From contig OX485803.1 in the NCBI GenBank assembly GCA_950295325.1, positions 59,971,554-60,031,553 of the forward strand: 60,000 nt of DNA. The letters are read 5' to 3'. Under the pieces are notes generated by a model that saw only the letters and a list, made by a program, of their open reading frames with translations, did not search any database and was not told the DNA's origin. The stretch comes from Polytrichum commune (taxonomy: Eukaryota; Streptophyta; Polytrichopsida; Polytrichales; Polytrichaceae). A program made the translations under genes and the position numbers. This document shows positions 12,715 to 25,100 of the stretch, piece after piece; the stretch's first letter is position 1, and every line of letters begins with the position of its first letter.

Positions 12715-13294
12715 GGAGGTTATTGGACATCATCGGTCAAAACCCTAGTGTTTCCAAGTCCAACCGACTCCATGGTTGTGAGCTTTTGGTTTTCGTTCTT
12801 CATTGATTCGAGGTATGTTTCAATGTTGGACCGGTATACATATAGGTGAATGCGTGGTATCGATAATCAACAATGATAATGGTATCAAATGACTTGCCTG
12901 TGGGTATCAAAATTGATATTTGGTGGGTTCGTCAAAGTGAGAGGAATCTTTGTGTACCTGAGTTATCAGTTGGGTCAATACCATTCTAAACCATGTTGAT
13001 ATTTTGGGGTGATTTTTTACCTGGGTGTGAAAGATTTTGCGTGGTATATAGACCTAGATGGTATCGAAATCAAATACTCATTGTCTACTAGAATCAAAAA
13101 GTGTGAAATCCTCGTTATAGATACCCATATGGTATAAAAGAAGAAGAAGAAGAAGAAGAAGATACCGGTCCAATGTTGGGTATATTCCATAGATTCCTCT
13201 AAAATGATTGGTAATTATCCCGAAGTCTTGAACTTCAACACGTTATGCCTCAAACTCAACCGGTTCATCTGTAACTAGCAGTCGGTTCTCCCCG
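12715..13294 (+). repeat. Repeat R1, copy B, interrupted
   Basis: The left part (about 12715-12820) has CATCGGTCAAAACCCTAG, TTCCAAGTCCAACCG and TTCATTGATTCGAGGTAT. The right part (13179-13294) resumes with GGTATATTCCATAGATTCC and ends with GTAACTAGCAGTCGGTTCTC. The two parts are separated by the MITE at 12821-13178. This copy provides the empty reference for the insertion site used in copy C. Confidence 0.75.
12821..13178 (+). mobile_element. MITE with decayed 9-bp TSD inside R1
   Basis: The ends are CAATGTTGGACCGGTAT and, reversed, CAACATTGGACCGGTAT. The flanks GGTATGTTT (12812-12820) and GGTATATTC (13179-13187) match at seven of nine positions, and the uninterrupted R1 sequence carries a single GGTATATT. 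A 9-bp duplication is typical of Mutator-like elements, but the short inverted ends make that class uncertain. A GAA microsatellite (13139-13161) lies at its right end. An inverted relative lies at 31397-31762 and a fragment at about 14050-14130. Confidence 0.72.
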
Positions 13295-16200
13295 CTCATT
13301 GCTCTGGCATCTAATTACGTTAACTCAACACTTAGGGTCCTCGTCTTCTTGGTACAAGATCCTTAAGCTATATGGGTCTTAAATGGTTACTCTTTCAACT
13401 AGCCCGCTTCTCCTAGGATATGAGACACATAATCAATATGAGATAGTTAGTAAATCCAATTTGAGGTTGTAGCTACTTTACCTCGTATTTTTTGGAGCTT
13501 ATATGAATATCTTGTTCATTATCAAAGTGAAGAATCTCGTGCTCATTAAATGGTCATATACTCCCCACCCCCAATTATGTCGACTGTTGAACCTAGAATT
13601 ATTATCATATTTTGAGCACATAGTCCAATCTCTTCTAAACACATATGAATATGGTATCCGTTCTCGGAGTCACATCTAACCACATAACACTCAATTATAG
13701 GTGTTTGATTAAGATATGTATTTGATTTAAGCATGTCTACCTTACTTATATAATCTAGTGTTCCCTTTTTCAAAATTTCAAGAAAAGCGGAAATGATGAC
13801 AATTATTGGAGTGATGAAGCCACAAATGGACAATTCTACATATTTTTATCCAAATTGGACACACTTATCCAAAATTGGCAATTCGGTCCATGAAGATGTA
13901 AAATATTTGATGATGTTTACTTTTAGAATTTGCAATATGGCATTTATCCTAAAAATTAAGGCTATTGCATCATGAAGATTTTTTGGCATTCAAATAAGAG
14001 GGTCCAATATGAATGCCTATACTCCCTACATGTTTGTGGATTTTGCAAGGTTGGGTTGGTATGTAGGTGAATGCATGGTATCCATACGCATCATCAATAG
14101 TGATATCAAATTATCTACCTTACTAGTACCGATATTGTATTACCAATCAAATATTGATACTCGATACTTTAATGGCTATCACAGTGTACAAGATGAGGTT
14201 GTTGTTCAAGCGAAGTAAGCTTTGGAAGCCAATTGGAGTTTGTCACTCTAATGAGACCAATTAAACTATTTTTCATGATATGGGGTCAACATTGATAGTT
14301 GAATGACCTCTTTGTGGAACATTGTGTGTCTCTAACCAACCTCCTTGTCAATGCTATGCAAAATAAATACATCAGTATTTAAACTATATGAACGAGTTGG
14401 GAGAAAATAAACAGTGAGTCATCTTTGCACCCCCGTTGCCATCCCACTGCTCCCTACACGGGCATGGGTAGAAGGTGGTCAACAAATATTGCACATCAAT
14501 GTACTACACTGACGTTTCTTTTAAAATTATTAAAAAAATACGGATGAAGTGATACAATTTCTTTTGATATCAAATTGTTTGATTTCACAAAATAAATATG
14601 ACTGATCCAAAAGAACATGTATTTAGATTATATATATAGAGAGAGAGATACAATAAAACCACACTATGTATTAGTGTGGCACATAATTTTGAGACTTCAA
14701 ATGTATGACAATGGTGAATAATGTTGATTTTGATTTTATGTGTTGGTTTTTGGTTGGATTGGACCCGTGAGGTTCGTGGAAGGACAAGAGCCGTATGATT
14801 TACCCATATGAGACTACTCCTTTACACCGTTGGGAAGTGGTACGGTGGTTGAACGAGTCACTTGTAATTTGGACATTCTACTAGCCAAGGTGACACCAAA
14901 ACGGTGCTTGAATCATCAAATTGCAGGCTTTACATGAGACATGAAGGTACAATGTGGTTGATTGCTCCTACTTTAGGTTTAGGGACAAAGTCTAGTAAAA
15001 CTAAATACCTAAGGTTAGCATGCTTAATTGGGTTACCTACTCGAATGGAAACCGATATATGAGTGGTACACGGTTAGGTGCACATCTAAGAACAAACACC
15101 AAGAAAGTGTGTGTCTAAAAGAGACCGGACTACGTGTTCGAAGTTTGTTAAACATTTTTGTTTCAATGATCAAGATAATTGAGAGGACCTATATGATCAT
15201 TCAACAAGAAAGAGAATCTTCACTTTGACAATGAATAAAATATCCATTTGAGCTCCAAGATCTACGGGGAAAATGGTTTCACGTATACTTTGGATTTGTT
15301 GATAATCCAGTAATCATCTCGCACAGAGTGTGCGTTCGTATCCTTCAAGAAGTGGGTGCAGAGCTAAAAAAATTATCCATTTAATGGTCACTTATTTGCG
15401 GTGATTCAACAATTTCCAACTTAGCATTGTGCATGGAAATGTCTTGTGGTGACCCCAACATGAGAGATAAGGCAAGTGGACCTTATGTGGTCATTCTTCA
15501 GGCATCTATATTTAAGTGGTACTTGGCAAAGCTTTTACCCCGCTTTTCAGTCAAGAATGGACACTCAAAAGAAAAGCCTCACGACGAGATTGGACTATAT
15601 GCTCAAAATGTAAACACCATTCTAGGTTCAATAGTTGCCACAGTTGGGGGGACCTTGTGATCGTGAAAGAGAAAGAAAATCCTCATTTTGACTTCAAAAC
15701 TTTATGATCTCAACATTGGTTTAATACTTGAAATCACACTCTTTATGATTTGTAAATGGTAACCGATCGAGACAAGTCGTGCTTCAATCCAACTGTCAAA
15801 GTAAGAAACCGAGTTGGAATTCCCACGATAAGGCCACATAACCTTTGATATAAGGTAGACGTGCCTAAATCAATTACTCATCTCATTAGGAGAACCTATA
15901 CGACCACTTCTTGGGCTCAAGAATCTTCACTTTGATGATATATAAGATGCTCATATGAGTTCCAAAACTAATGAGCAAAGCAACTACATGCTTGGTTTGC
16001 ATTTGCTAATTATCTCATACTAATCGCATGTTTCATATTGGTGGAGAAGCTGGCTAATAGGGTAAGGTAACCATTGAAGACCCATCTACCTTAGTTTGGC
16101 AAGAAGGTGTTTGCTCACTGAATTAAAGGAAGATTAAAAAAAAGAAAAAAGCATTGAAATATATAATGCAGGGACTAGGTACTATCTCAAGTCATGATGT

Positions 16201-16349
16201 ATGCATTATTGATGCATATGTACAAGCTGTATTTGAAAGTTATTTGCTGGATACTAGATAAGAAATATAGAAAAATTCAAAATTGTCAAGCACACTAGTA
16301 TCATCTAAATAGAAAAAACAAGGGTCCAAGTGTTTGCCTTCTAGAAGTT
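13295..16349. other. Intergenic DNA with dispersed repeats
   Basis: No gene is seen. About 13560-13740 (inverted), 15050-15210 and 15490-15690 are copies of the GTGTCTAAAAGAGA repeat. About 14050-14130 is a piece of the MITE family at 12821. A TATATATAGAGAGAGA microsatellite lies near 14630. Open frames at 13546-13833 (minus) and 15427-15660 (plus) run through these repeats and are not supported as genes. Confidence 0.5.
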
Positions 16350-16905
16350 CCGGGCAGTGTCCAGGCAGATGTTTGGGCATAATCGGTCAAAATCTAAGTG
16401 TTTCCAAGTCCATCCGGTTACATTGTGCCATGATCTTTCGGCCATTCTTTATTATTTTGAGGTATATTCCATGGATTATTCTACAATGGTCGGTAAATTT
16501 TCAAATGTCTTGAACTTTAATCGGTTATTTCTCGAACTCAACTGGTTCATCTTTAACTACACTAAATATGATATTTAGTGTTTGATTATATTTAGTGTTG
16601 TTACCACCTTATCTTGCTCAACACTAATTTTCAATTCTTTGATAATTGGTGTTAGACATAAATGCGCCACCACCTTCCCTACCACCACCTCCCTTCTCCT
16701 TTTATCATTGTTAAAAAAATTTCATATCCTTACTAACACTAAATTCGTGCATGTAACTTCCACATATTACCATAGTCGGTATTTAGTGTTTGAGTTTACA
16801 TTTAATGTAACTTACTTTCATAGGGTTAGTGATATTTAGTGTATGCGTTCGTATTTAGTGTATCAAACGCTAAATATCATATTTAGTGTAGTGGTCGGTT
16901 CTCTC
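16350..16905 (+). repeat. Repeat R1, copy C, interrupted
   Basis: The left part has TTTGGGCATAATCGGTCAAA, TTCCAAGTCCATCCGGTTAC, TTATTTTGAGGTATATTCC and AATCGGTTATTTCTCG, and runs to CATCTTTAAC. The right part resumes as GTGGTCGGTTCTC after the MITE at 16560-16888. Compared with the uninterrupted order CATCTGTAACTAGCAGTCGG in copy B, the break falls exactly at TA. Confidence 0.78.
16560..16888 (+). mobile_element. MITE, TA TSD, CACTAAATAT ends
   Basis: 329 bp flanked by TA (16558-16559 and 16889-16890). The left end CACTAAATATGATATTTAG is matched by the reversed right end over the same 19 bases, then GTTTGAT is shared after one mismatch. The site is confirmed by the empty counterpart in R1 copy B. 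The ends start with CACTA, but a 2-bp TA duplication argues against the CACTA superfamily (3-bp TSD) and for a Tc1/mariner-type mover. An inverted relative lies at 39252-39648. There is no coding region. Confidence 0.85.
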
Positions 16906-17869
16906 TGTTCTTCCATCCCACATGATAAGCTCTCCTATTTGAAAGGTGAAAGTGTAGCGAACAATTTTATACAATTGTAAAATGGAATTACTTTCAAAAA
17001 CGGATTTGGCTCTGAAAATGTCACAAGGAATCCTAAATTATTGTAGGTGATAAGCATGTTCGCCACTTTGGTGTAAAAATGCTAATTTTTTGAAGTGACA
17101 CAAAGCATTTTGTAGAGGTTATAACTTATAGAAAAGCGACACGTGGCACTTTGATCATATTTTGGATAAATTCTTGTTTAACATGCTTATCACCTAAGGT
17201 AAGGAGAGTCCATTTGTAATGAACTAACCTAAACTTATAAGGTGCTCAACATTTGAACCCCTTTGTGTGTGCCATTCACAAGCCAATAAAATGCTCTCAA
17301 ACAGGGAAAATATCAAAAGCCCACGCGTTAATTTATGAGGTCCGTGTTCATGATGTGACATCCCAATTGCAATCGGACCCAAGGAGTAAGTTTTCACTAG
17401 GATCTCTTTATCCACAATGGATGAGTTTACATGGCTTGGGGAAGTACCGTTCAAGCCCCTCACGATTGCCTATTGTTCAAATGACGGAGGAGTTGGTGTG
17501 AAATTTACATCCTTTAGTTGCTATCGACCATTCCTTTCAATGATATCAGTACACTACTTCACCTGAGTCTTTTGCATAAATAGAATAAACAAAGTATAAT
17601 TATGAATACGAGCTCGGTTATTCTAGACCCCACCCAATGCACATAGTCAGTTGAATAATGTTATGAAACATGCCAACAAGCTTCAACTCCCAAGGGTGAT
17701 CCTCCCAATCAAGTGTTGTATTTTTAGAGGGCTCATAGGTGAACCCTCAACAATATGCTTTATGAAACCGACAACAAGGTGGAAGGGATGAAGCTTGTCC
17801 TAAATGGCATTGATTCTTGATGACATCGGCGTTTCGTTTGCACTTCTCGATTAAATGTCACCCTTATAA
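16906..17869. other. Intergenic DNA, no gene seen
   Basis: No supported gene. Two segments near 17030-17060 and 17180-17200 (GTGATAAGCATGTT and AACATGCTTATCAC) form an inverted pair about 130 bp apart and may be the ends of a small decayed element. The overlapping opposite-strand frames at 17224-17501 look like chance. Confidence 0.4.
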
Positions 17870-18209
17870 GGCGGGTTTACATTAAAGCCTAGGTCTGAGA
17901 AACTTGAGGTTGAGAATACCCATTTAGGGACCTTGGTTCGAGCTCAAGTTTGGACCAAGCTTGAAGTTTGGTTTCTCAAATTGGATGTAGTATTTTCTTG
18001 AGTCATAATCGACAAGATTTGGTGAGAAAGTAGTGTCACATTAACTCCTTTTTTCAATCTTGGTGAAAAGAGCATGCCATTCCATTTTTTCATATTTTGG
18101 ACACATGCCTTAGTGTAAACTCCTTGGATCCAAACTTTTGCTAAATTGACCTATAAGATTGCTCAATTTTGAAGTTTCTTTGGTCTTTGACCATAGTGTA
18201 AAGCCACCC
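17870..18209. mobile_element. PIF/Harbinger-like MITE, TAA TSD
   Basis: 340 bp flanked by TAA (17867-17869 and 18210-18212). The left end GGCGGGTTTACATTAA and the reversed right end GGGTGGCTTTACACTATGG are imperfect inverted repeats. It belongs to the same family as 45432-45907: both contain 'gagaaac...gaggtt'-type phrases and a right-hand block ending TTTGGTCTT-GACC. There is no coding capacity. Confidence 0.82.
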
Positions 18210-18289
18210 TAAGTCTATCCTTCACAATGCCACAATGCACCCCCATTTCAAGCAATGCAATTTTGCTAGGTGGAATGCATTTGTCCTCT

Positions 18290-18307
18290 CCCCCCCCCCC
18301 CCCCCCC
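18290..18307. repeat. C homopolymer
   Basis: A run of 18 cytosines sits between two copies of an AATGCAATT-like phrase that are partly inverted around it (GGTGGAATGCATTTG before, AAATGCAATTCCACTGG after). It is unlikely to be read accurately by sequencing, so its exact length is uncertain. Confidence 0.8.
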
Positions 18308-18628
18308 AAATGCAATTCCACTGGTGGAATACAATGGGCAACACGAAAATGGGTTGTGTTCAAGAATAAACCAATGATGTTCTACACAATAGAATGCCTC
18401 TCGGATCAGGCATTCCCTTGTGTAATGTCCAACCCAATAGGCTTTCTACTACACATAACTTTCACTATTTCATTGGCAACACCCCTATGGGAGAGCAACA
18501 TTTTCTATTGTACAAAATCAATAGAGGAGACAAAACTGCCATTCAAATTTTTTCCCATCGTCCTCTATCATCACAACACATTACAATCTTGATTGCGTAA
18601 GTAGCACATCTCCATCGGCTTGGGATTC

Positions 18629-18861
18629 ATGGTGTCTATGTAAACTCATCCATCATGGATGAAAGGCCCAACTCAACTTCACTATAAACAAATCCCTTAC
18701 AAAATCGAAGGCTGATTCTTTCCAATTTGACTCCATTCCACTAATTCGGAGCCCCTAAATCCATTTTCGGAGCCAAATTGCCTGTAAATAGACATTTTAC
18801 AAGTTATAATACGATTCACTGCGTTTCACATTCACGATGGATGAGTTCACATAGGCACCAT
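18629..18861. mobile_element. Short MITE, GGTGTCTATGT ends
   Basis: About 233 bp with 31-bp imperfect inverted ends: ATGGTGTCTATGTAAACTC at the left and, reversed, ATGGTGCCTATGTGAACTC at the right, continuing into ATCCATC. The interior contains the ACTAATTCGGAGCC phrase shared with 43457-43680. The target duplication is not clear. There is no coding region. Confidence 0.65.
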
Positions 18862-19587
18862 CCCATCTCCACCCATCATCAGCTTGCACTACTCATTACA
18901 TCTGGCAACAATTAATAACATCCTATAAACAAGCAGGCTTACCTATCAATGCAAGCAAACCTTGAATCATCCAAGGGCTAGTACTTATAAATTAGTTGAA
19001 CTTGTGACTTAATATGAACATAGGATTTTGGCATCCAATTCTTCCACCTAGTTTAGAAAGCCCCAACATAATAAGTTATTATGGGCCACCGACGGTTCAA
19101 GGGAGGAATCCGATGACCTTTGTCAAGTTAGGATCTACATATGGACTTTGACTGTGGATAATAATAATAAAGACTGAAATATTATTGGTAACTGGCTATA
19201 GTAACTCAAGAGGCCCAAGAAGAGAGAGAGAAAGGAAGAATTATCACATATGAGTGTACCTCCCATCCATCCTACATAAAACTTTGACACCTTATAGTAT
19301 TTTTTAGTCAATTTAGTTTTAAAATGATTTAGAATAGATCAATTTGGGGTCTTGAAAGCTAATTCCGGTGTCAAATCAATTAGAAATAATAACTTCTGGG
19401 ATGCATGCTATTTTAGGGTTTTATGTTGGATGAATGACGTACGTTCGTATGCGATGATTCTTCTCTTTTCCTTGAGAACACCTTGTTTTGAAAATAAAGA
19501 ACGAGGAGTCATCTTTGTACAAGATTGTAGGCAAAGGTGGATGACCAAATTCTAAAGGTCGTGCTAGGAGCCACGCAGTCAAAAAAC
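18862..19587. other. Intergenic DNA with a decayed dispersed repeat
   Basis: No gene is seen. About 19265-19470 is a diverged copy of a repeat also found at 28261-28814, 38890-39090 and 42505-42710: it shares CATCCTACATAAAACTTTGA, TTCCGGTGTCAAATCAA and ATGTTGGATGAATGA in that order. Confidence 0.5.
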
Positions 19588-20050
19588 ATCATCACTTCTA
19601 TGTTCCACTAATCTTCGAATGCAAGCCCTTTGTTGACTAAGGTGTCACAAGAAGGCCACGGGCTTTGGCTTGTCGGCAACATATTTATATAGTGCATCTC
19701 CAAAACAAAGCACTAGTACCTTGACCTTGCGTCAATGGTCAATGTAACTACACTAGATGCCGAGCTAAGTAGAGTGGTATCCATGACTTGTCATGGAACA
19801 ACAAGTGTTCCGTCATCACTTCTATGTTCCACTAATCTTTGAATGCAAGCCCCTTGTTGACTGAGGTGTCACAGTAGGCCACATAATTTGGCTTGTCGGC
19901 ATCGTATCTCAGTGTATAGTGCATTTTCAAAACATAGCACTATTTACCTTACCCGACCTCGTGTCAATCTTCAATGCAATTGCACTAGATATCTAATATG
20001 GTGTAGCATATAAAATCGATGTGCCAACATAATTAGATTGGCTTCCATGA
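19588..20050. repeat. Two-copy tandem duplication, about 226 bp
   Basis: The segment starting CATCACTTCTATGTTCCACT at 19588 recurs at 19814 and follows the same order: TTGACT(A/G)AGGTGTCACA, GGCTTGTCGGCA, ATAGTGCAT and CATGACTTGTCAT. The second copy is longer at its end by an insertion near 19990-20035. It is non-coding. Confidence 0.8.
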
Positions 20051-22153
20051 CTTGTCATACAGTATAACAATAAGTGCTTCATATTACATTTTCTAGTTGT
20101 CACTTAGTGATTGCATGATCATTTACATGGGTTAATGATGAATAGTGTGGACCACACTAATTCATATGTTTAGTACGCTTGTTTGTTCTACTTTATCAGG
20201 CTTACACCACAACTCTTGACTTCATTTATGTGTTTATTTTAATGAACACATTTAAGCACTTTCTATACTTAGTAATTATAACACGAAAAACTCTATATGC
20301 CAGTTCTATTGTGACGGGTCGGAAGTAAACACGCTTTGGAGTTGACCTAAGTCTACACATAATATCTTGACAATGGGCAAAACAACATATGAAATCATTT
20401 TGTTCGATTTGCTCAATTCGTTCGACCATCTAGATTCCACACGATTGAAGACACAATAGTCTAGATTTTAGTTCACGTAACAATTCATCCAATGTTCATT
20501 TTAGATTGGCCAAATGTTTCACTCATTTATTGACTGCTAACCAAACTGAAGGCCAGTGAAGGCCTACCATATAACTTGAGGTCTTGACCATGGTTGCGCT
20601 ATTATGTAGTTCATTTGTAAGTTTATCACATAGCATTGTTAAGACCCAGATATGCTAACCCTTTTGCTTAAGCATACATCCTAGGCAGGCTACCATATTT
20701 TTTGTGTGCAAAAAAACACATAAATTATATTCAACCTTCATGTGTAAGGAATCGGTACATTCTTGGTGCAGGGGCTTTTGAGTCCTCATTTAAGGGTGGC
20801 CCCATAATTAAGGAGCTTAACAATATTATGCGAAGTGAGAGCATGTGATAAAAACTAAGAGGTCTCGGCCTACACTTCCCTTGGTAATTTGCAGTGCAGA
20901 GTTGGTGGGTGGTATTAAAATTTCAACTTGAATTCCTTGCTCCTTCGTGATCCTTAGCCATGCTGAGGCGGATTGCAAGCATGTCAAGGGCGTTCACTGA
21001 AGCACTTGTGAAGGTAATGTTCATTCAATCCTGGCATCACATAACAGCAGCCAATCCAGATAGCAAAATTCAATTCTCATCAACCCCCTCACCCTAGTTG
21101 AGGGAGACATTCAAACGAGAAGTTGTGCAAGATTACAATTTCATCATTTCACCACCAACATCATTGCAGTGTTGATTGCAACCCCCAATCCATGTCTAGG
21201 ATGCAGTGAAGTTATGGACTCGCCATTCAGGAATCCAGTGTCACTTGGCTGCGCTCCATCTGTTCGAATTCTTTGAATTTGATGGTACTATTTAGTGGAC
21301 TTCTGCAGTTCCAAGGCTCCACACACTCCATATTTGGATATTCTTGGGTACAAATCAAACAGCACAAAGTCTTTCTTCCTGTCGCTCAATTCAGCCACAT
21401 GACAAGCTCAGACCAGGACACATGAGTTAAGTAGCAAGAAATTGTTACGAACAACTGCCATGGATAGTATTCAACTTCATTCTAGAATACAGGAATCAGG
21501 ACACACCCACAGCATATATCTCTCAAAGGCAAAGAGGATCAATCAAGATAGGGAAGTGCTAAATGCAAGAGTAAACAATGGGGTATACTACTATCATCAT
21601 GTATTAAGAACGATATCATGAAGTGGCTCTCCAGCCTTTCAAAAGTGTCTCATAAAGAATGCTGAGTGTTGAAAATCACAAAACTTATAAAAGTGGCTTG
21701 TCTCTACAACTAGTGACTACAGCCAAATTTCTCATCTGCCTCATAATTACAAAGAAAAATTGTCTTGACACTTTGTCTTCATTAAACTACACTGTGACAT
21801 TTGTTTCTCTGTGGAGGGCTGAAGTGCCTCGTCAAGTCAGCTGGATAACAATACAAGGGTGAAACTTCAGTTGAATGTACAAGTTGAAGTGAGTGTCAGA
21901 TGTCTACAACGACCACCGGGGGGGTACGATGGTCACGAGGTCAGGCACAGCCTTTTTGAAGTTGTGAAGTAAAATATCTTCCTAGGGGTTAGAGAAGGTT
22001 AAGGTCTGACTGTAGCCATACAAAGATGCAGGCCAGTGTAAGTGAAAAATCCACATTTGTGGACAAAATGCCCAACATGGTCTGAATTAACAAGAGATAA
22101 ACTACTGTTGTTTGACAATTTGTATCAGAAATGAATGACAGAAAGGAAAATCA
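20051..22153. other. Region downstream of the WRKY gene
   Basis: This holds the 3' flank of the minus-strand WRKY gene; its 3' UTR must lie just below 22154, but no AATAAA was seen close to the stop codon in transcript sense, so its end is not defined. About 20.9-22.1 kb is less repetitive than the DNA to the left. A short ATG-led stretch ending in a donor-like AAG/GTAATG (20960-21013, plus) is described as a finding. Otherwise nothing was recognised. Confidence 0.45.
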
Positions 22154-25100
22154 CTATAGACGTCGACCCAAACCAGCATGGGCCAAGTTTTGTTGATAAG
22201 AGTTTGAACTGAGGTGCGACGGCCGAGAACCCAACTCGGCTTGCTCCTGCTTTGGTCTTGACATAATTGGAGGCCGGAAATTGTCCATCGGTTGTGGATG
22301 TGCTTGCCTGTACTCACCATTGTCGCGTGACAATGACGATGATAAGCTCATTGGAGTTGGAATGTACACCTGATCATCATTCAATGGATCCTTCCTCAGG
22401 GGCAGACCACGGCCTCGTAAGCCCATAGCACCGATTTCTGCCCTCCTTGCACTATCATGGCCATACCCCATAGACATCTGTCTACTAAATCGTCCTTGAT
22501 CCTGCAAAGACATAGCTGCACTTGGGTTTGGCCCTCCAGCAGGACCTGCCATATCCTGACCACCATTCCGAGCTGCTGGCACATCATGGTTGTGCTTCCC
22601 TTCGTAGGTAGTGATCACTGCTTTGATGTCGTTTGAGGCCCTTTCAACATGCTTCCGCACAGGACATCCCACGTTTGTGCATTTATAGTAGCTCCTGGGT
22701 ACATTTGCACCACAGCAATATTAATGGGAAGCACTGGTCAATAAAGCTAGGCCTCCTAAAGGCAAGCACATCTAAGAGGCTCTTAGCATATGGAGAGTCA
22801 ATTGTCACAGTATACCATTGTTTGCACTTATGCTAATAAGAAAGATTATCAGTTGTGGTCTGTAACATAATCCTAAAAGAGGTTTGTCTGTACCGAGGGT
22901 GTGGATTGCCTTTCACCACCTTCTGCCCATACTTGCGCCACCTGTAACCATCGTCAAGGATATCAACATCACTCGTAGTTTGCACGACTACTCGCGGCTC
23001 TCGAATCGTTCTTGAGGACGAACCTATGTCCTTTGACTTGTCGTCCCTCTTCCTGCCAGGCAGACATACATCTTCAGACTTTGAGCCCATTCCCATCTGC
23101 ATAACTGAAGGTATCCACCAAATAAGCTGCTTGACATGTCCATTTTTAGTATAGCCACAATTACAATGTGATGAAGGTGGATATCTTTCTATTAGTTCCA
23201 TGTTGGGGTTCAAGAATTTGCAAACCTTCGCTTCGAGTCGTGTTCATCATCATCACCATCCTCATTTGATCTACTTCCATCATCATCCTCACTTCCTGAT
23301 GCAGATGATGGCTCCCTCTGCCCTGTAGAAATAAGAGGCAAGGTCAGAAATCAGCACGCCATGACACTTCTTGCATTCCACCTTCATGTCCAAACGTCCA
23401 CCCTCTCCACAAAATCTACAGTACTATGTCCTGCCAATTCCAATGGCCACATCTACACCTGCCTGGACATGGACAGCTGAAGAAGAGCGAACCATGACAA
23501 CCAGCTTTAACCCTACGATTCTTGGCAAGCACATATTCTTCCAAAATATTTAGTGAAGCTGGACTGGGAGTCAGGCGAAGGTTTCTAACCTGGGATCCCT
23601 GACTGAAATCCGGCCCAGTCCCCTTTCCCATCCTGCGGCGGGAAATTGTCTGTGAGTAGATGTGCACCACTTAGTGCCATTCGGCGGGACGGCTGTGGCC
23701 TTGGATGATTGTGATCTCCCTTGTAAACGATTTCAGTCACCTGCCCATCCAGGGACCGCTCCACCTTCTTCTTCATGGGGCAATTTGTCTGCGTGCACTT
23801 GTAATAGCTTCGGGGGTACTCACTCCCCTTCACTTGTTTTTGCCCATACTTGCGCCAGTTGTAACCATCCTCTGAGGGCCTGTCCATCACCGCTGGAATG
23901 GCCATGGGTGGTGGCGGGAGCTGCTGCTCTTGTTCAGATTCTTGCGAATTCTCAGCATCCACCTCACCATGTTGCAGTGAACCCAGATTGGATTGATTTG
24001 AGTTACCTGGACCTGAAGTCGATGGGTTCAGCTGCTGTTGCTGTTGGTGCTGTTGGTGCTGGTGGCTTTGCATTTGCATTAGTACGTGCGCTTGCTGTTG
24101 GGACATTCCATAATGTTGCTGCAGCACGTCAATTTATCCAATAAGCCATGATTCAAGCTTCACACATTCTCAGTTAGCATTCAAGCTACATGTTGTAAGC
24201 TTCGAATCAGCACAAAATAATACACGTGCCCAATGAGGGATAAATCTGTCAATTTTCAACTGAGAAAGCAGCTCCTAGCTTAGTATGGAGTCATGAGTTT
24301 TGTTTAGTACACTAATTCTATGTAGCACAGAACAACCTATGGCAATTGATATTTGCACTCATCCCTATTAACCTTCTCCAAGAGAGATAGTTATTTCCAG
24401 ACCATTTGTGAAATCATACAACAACAGCAACAGGCCACATTGCTCTTGTACACCAAGCACTTGTTCGCAGATAGATGAGGAAAACTTCAACCAAATTGTG
24501 TTCGACGGTAAGTACCAGGTTGATTGGAGAGAGTGTGTTCCGGGATACAGTCTTTACGCCCAATGGCTTGAAGGCAAAGCCCTGACTTCCTTGGTCTAGA
24601 TTGTTGTCCTTGGAATTAGGCATCCCGGGTTGGGAGCCTCGTGGACCTACACTATTGTAAAAAGAAGACATCGAATAGGACCCTGTTGTGGGAGACGGCT
24701 CTGCCTGGAATCAATTCCAAGGACCACAAGAATATATCAGCTACAAATCATAACGCACTTGCTGAAACCTGAAACTAACTGTTCTTAAAATTCATATTAA
24801 CGTGAAATTTCTAAACGACTCTGCGCAGGAAATGAGGGTTCAGCCAGATGATTCTTCCACAGCCAGAGGCGGAGACCTAAATGACACTAGACAAAGTCAC
24901 TTTTCAAGATTCGTACTAACAGGAAATCGAACAATTGCAAGGTTCAATGCATAGTTGCGTCTCATTTGGAGGATTACTAAGGTTCAACGCAAAACAGTCG
25001 AGCGCTCTACACTTCTGCTGCTCTCTATTCCCATCATACACTGAGACCAACTCCATGCTCCAATTGCTGAGCACTCTCCCGAAAGCGGTTGTGGATAAAG

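Noticed and set aside
16560-16888. Classification as a CACTA-superfamily element from ends starting CACTA
   Set aside because: The empty site in R1 shows a 2-bp TA duplication, whereas CACTA elements make 3 bp, and the subterminal repeats expected of CACTA elements are absent.
23662-24144. 160-codon plus-strand ORF opposite the N-terminal WRKY exon
   Set aside because: Shadow of the minus-strand exon 3; it crosses the splice acceptor and lacks any motif of its own.
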